Assembly (NCBI RefSeq): GCF_007003975.1
Contig: NZ_VFTC01000018.1
Location: forward strand, 62,001-126,000
Direction of reading: 5' to 3'
Length of the DNA stretch: 64,000 bases
DNA from: Mesorhizobium sp. WSM4306
GTDB taxonomy: Bacteria; Pseudomonadota; Alphaproteobacteria; Rhizobiales; Rhizobiaceae
The notes beneath the pieces were generated by a model, which saw only the letters and a program-made list of their open reading frames with translations, was not told the DNA's origin and did not search any database. Shown piece after piece: positions 62,131 to 64,000 of this stretch. The first letter of the stretch is position 1. Every line of letters starts with the position of its first letter. A program made the translations under genes and the position numbers.

Positions 62131-63257
62131 TGTCCGACTCCCGAGATTTCAACCGTCTGTCCGGGGCTGAGCAGCTGGCCGCCGGCGGTGACGACGCTTT
62201 GGCCGGCCTCCAGTCCCTTGTCGACGACGACCACGCCGGAATCGAACGCCAGCACATTGACCAATGTCGACGTCACTGCCTTGGACGAGGGGTCGACGAC
62301 CCAGACGGCCGGCTTGCCCTCGATCGAGGTCAGCGCCTGCCACGGCAGGATGACCGCCTTCGCCGGCCTGGCGTTGACCGAGCCGATGACGGTGGCGCCG
62401 AGCGGCATGCCGGCCGGCGTGTCGGCAATGCCGACCTTGACCCGGACCGACCCCGAAGCCGGATCGACCGCGGGAGAGACTTCGCGCACCTTGCCCAAGG
62501 CCTTCACCTGCGGGTTGGCCAGCAGCGTAATCGTCACCGAAGGCGATGGCGCCGTTTTGGCGACCAGCGTTTCCTGGACATTGAACACCGCATCGCGGTC
62601 ACCGTCCTCGGCGACGGTGAAGACGGTCTGTGCCGCCTGCACCACTTGCCCGGCCTCGACCTGGCGGGCGGTGATGACCCCGGCGGCACCCGCCTTGAGC
62701 TCGGTAAAGGACAGGTTCTCCCTGGCGTTGGAAAGCGCGCTCTGCGCCTGATCGACACCGCCTTGGGCCACCTTCTGCGCCTGGTCGGCCGCATCATAGT
62801 CGCGTCTGGTGGTGAATCCCTGGGCAAGCAGCGTCTTTTGCCGTTCGAAGGTGGCGGCGGCCTGGGTCAGTTGCGCCTGCGCTGCGTCGAGATCGGCCTG
62901 CGCCGAGCGCAAATCGGACTCCTGTTCCTGCGGATCAATGCGGGCAAGCACGTCGTCCTTGCCGACATGCTGGCCGACATCGACGAGGCGTTCGGCGACG
63001 CGGCCGCCGACGCGGAACGACAGATTGTTCAGCGTGCGCGCCGCGATCACGCCGGTCAGCGAGGTCCTCGGCGCATAGTCGGCCATCGCCACCGTCTCGG
63101 TGCGCACCATGATCGGCAGTTTCTTGGCGGCCGCCTCCTGCTTCTGGCAGCCGGCCAGAACGAGCGGTGCGATCGCACAGACTAGAAGGATCGGGGAAAA
63201 CGAGAAGAGGCCTGAGGCCGATGAATGCGGGGCGGACGATGTCGCGTTTCTGCTCAT
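62127..63257 (-). CDS. RND periplasmic adaptor, lipoprotein (first gene of the operon)
   Basis: The 376-residue adaptor has a lipoprotein signal ending LVLAGC and the coiled-coil hairpin (SDLRSAQADLDAAQAQLTQAAATFERQ). It is homologous to but divergent from the next adaptor. GAGGG precedes ATG 63257, which I prefer to the GTG at 63269. A two-adaptor operon with one pump suggests either a mixed adaptor ring or two alternative partners. Confidence 0.86.
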   Translation of the reverse strand: MSRNATSSAPHSSASGLFSFSPILLVCAIAPLVLAGCQKQEAAAKKLPIMVRTETVAMADYAPRTSLTGVIAARTLNNLSFRVGGRVAERLVDVGQHVGKDDVLARIDPQEQESDLRSAQADLDAAQAQLTQAAATFERQKTLLAQGFTTRRDYDAADQAQKVAQGGVDQAQSALSNARENLSFTELKAGAAGVITARQVEAGQVVQAAQTVFTVAEDGDRDAVFNVQETLVAKTAPSPSVTITLLANPQVKALGKVREVSPAVDPASGSVRVKVGIADTPAGMPLGATVIGSVNARPAKAVILPWQALTSIEGKPAVWVVDPSSKAVTSTLVNVLAFDSGVVVVDKGLEAGQSVVTAGGQLLSPGQTVEISGVGQ

Positions 63258-63513
63258 AGGGTCCCTCACCGATCCGGAACGCTCATGACGGGTGAGCTGT
63301 CACAGACATCGGGAGGATAATCGATCCCAAGGAAAAGGAAACCGATCTCGTACGCGTATCGGTCAGCGGGTTAGGACCTGTCGACGTGCCGTGCACCGAC
63401 GGCAGGCCCAATCGCCGGGCGATGGTGCCGACTTGAGGAAAACGTGAAATAAGACCAGAACAGGCTCGAGACCTGTCAAGCAAGAGCGGGCGCCAGCCCG
63501 GCGAGGGATGACC

Positions 63514-64000
63514 ATGAAGAACGCAGCCATTTCCGAACGCAAGAACCAGTCGATTTCGCGCGGCGTCGGCATGACGACGCAGATCTACGCCGACCGCGCC
63601 GAGAATTCGGAGATCTGGGACGTCGAAGGCCGCCGCTATATCGACTTCTCCTCCGGCATCGCCGTCGTCAACACCGGCCATCGCCACCCCAAGGTGATCG
63701 AGGCGGTCAAGGCGCAGCTCGACCGCTTCACCCACACCTGCCACCAGGTGGTGCCTTATGAGAGCTACGTCAGGCTGGCCGAACGGCTGAACGCCATGCT
63801 GCCCGGCAAGTTCGAGAAGAAGACCATTTTCGTCACCACGGGCGCTGAAGCCGTCGAGAACGCCATCAAGATCGCCCGCAACGCCACTGGACGCCAGGCC
63901 GTCATCGCGTTCGCCGGCGGTTTCCACGGCCGCACCTTCATGGGCATGGCGCTGACCGGCAAGGTCGTGCCTTACAAGGTCGGCTTCGGCGCCATGCCGG
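63514..64000 (+). CDS. gabT: 4-aminobutyrate aminotransferase (partial, cut by window end)
   Basis: The frame is open from ATG 63514 to the window end (162 codons). It begins KNAAISERKNQSISRGVGMTTQIYADRAENSEIWDVEG, as in GabT, a PLP enzyme converting GABA to succinate semialdehyde. The class-III aminotransferase motif TTGAEAVENAIKIARNATGR (cofactor phosphate site) is present; the catalytic lysine lies beyond the window. GAGGG precedes the start with better spacing than the ATG at 63508. It is divergent from the RND operon. Confidence 0.88.
   Translation, partial: MKNAAISERKNQSISRGVGMTTQIYADRAENSEIWDVEGRRYIDFSSGIAVVNTGHRHPKVIEAVKAQLDRFTHTCHQVVPYESYVRLAERLNAMLPGKFEKKTIFVTTGAEAVENAIKIARNATGRQAVIAFAGGFHGRTFMGMALTGKVVPYKVGFGAMP

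Overview
The window looks like chromosome from a GC-rich alphaproteobacterium of the order Rhizobiales, most like Mesorhizobium. This rests on the gene content (tandem YejA-type binding proteins ahead of yejBEF, SRP RNA-dnaX-ybaB, a dnaX product without zinc cysteines), the abundance of peptide/opine-type ABC importers and the style of the intergenic palindromes. The genus is inference; no 16S gene is present.

Layout. 1-9157: the 3' end of a TPR-type regulator gene, a small methyltransferase and an acyl-CoA ligase with a long Ala/Lys/Pro tail (minus strand), then a complete five-gene dipeptide-type ABC importer (plus strand) with a terminator-like hairpin between the binding-protein and permease genes. 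9278-14398: a tightly overlapping minus-strand operon for a surface glycan (ABC exporter, two family-2 glycosyltransferases, OafA-type acyltransferase). 14399-17633: an AT-richer accessory stretch with a LysR regulator, a small secreted Cys-rich protein, decaying small membrane-protein genes, a diverged direct repeat and several hairpins.

17634-27863: an integrative element of about 10.2 kb in the 3' half of tRNA-Thr(CGT), bounded by a 46-bp exact direct repeat. It carries a tyrosine integrase, an AlpA-like DNA-binding protein, a large helicase with an XPD/DinG-like cysteine set, an 80-nt near-perfect hairpin starting at the helicase stop codon, a run of five small genes (the first faintly like a phage terminase small subunit), and a low-GC, opposite-strand pair encoding a three-TM protein and a HEPN-motif protein. 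Size and order resemble a phage satellite with a possible defence cargo. This is the part most likely to hold something undescribed.

27894-64000: core-type chromosome. It contains an ATP-dependent DNA ligase with its partner nuclease, a TPR-methyltransferase, a hydroxyacid dehydrogenase, a Yej-type peptide importer with two binding proteins, a membrane-anchored cytochrome c, kdsB, pheA, a Dabb protein, nudC and a HIT protein. These are followed by SRP RNA, dnaX, ybaB, a SleB-type hydrolase, recR and an MltB-type transglycosylase, then a third peptide-type importer, an RND efflux pump with two lipoprotein adaptors, and the start of a 4-aminobutyrate aminotransferase gene cut by the window end. 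Where several starts were possible, I chose them from translational overlaps, ribosome-binding sites and signal peptides.
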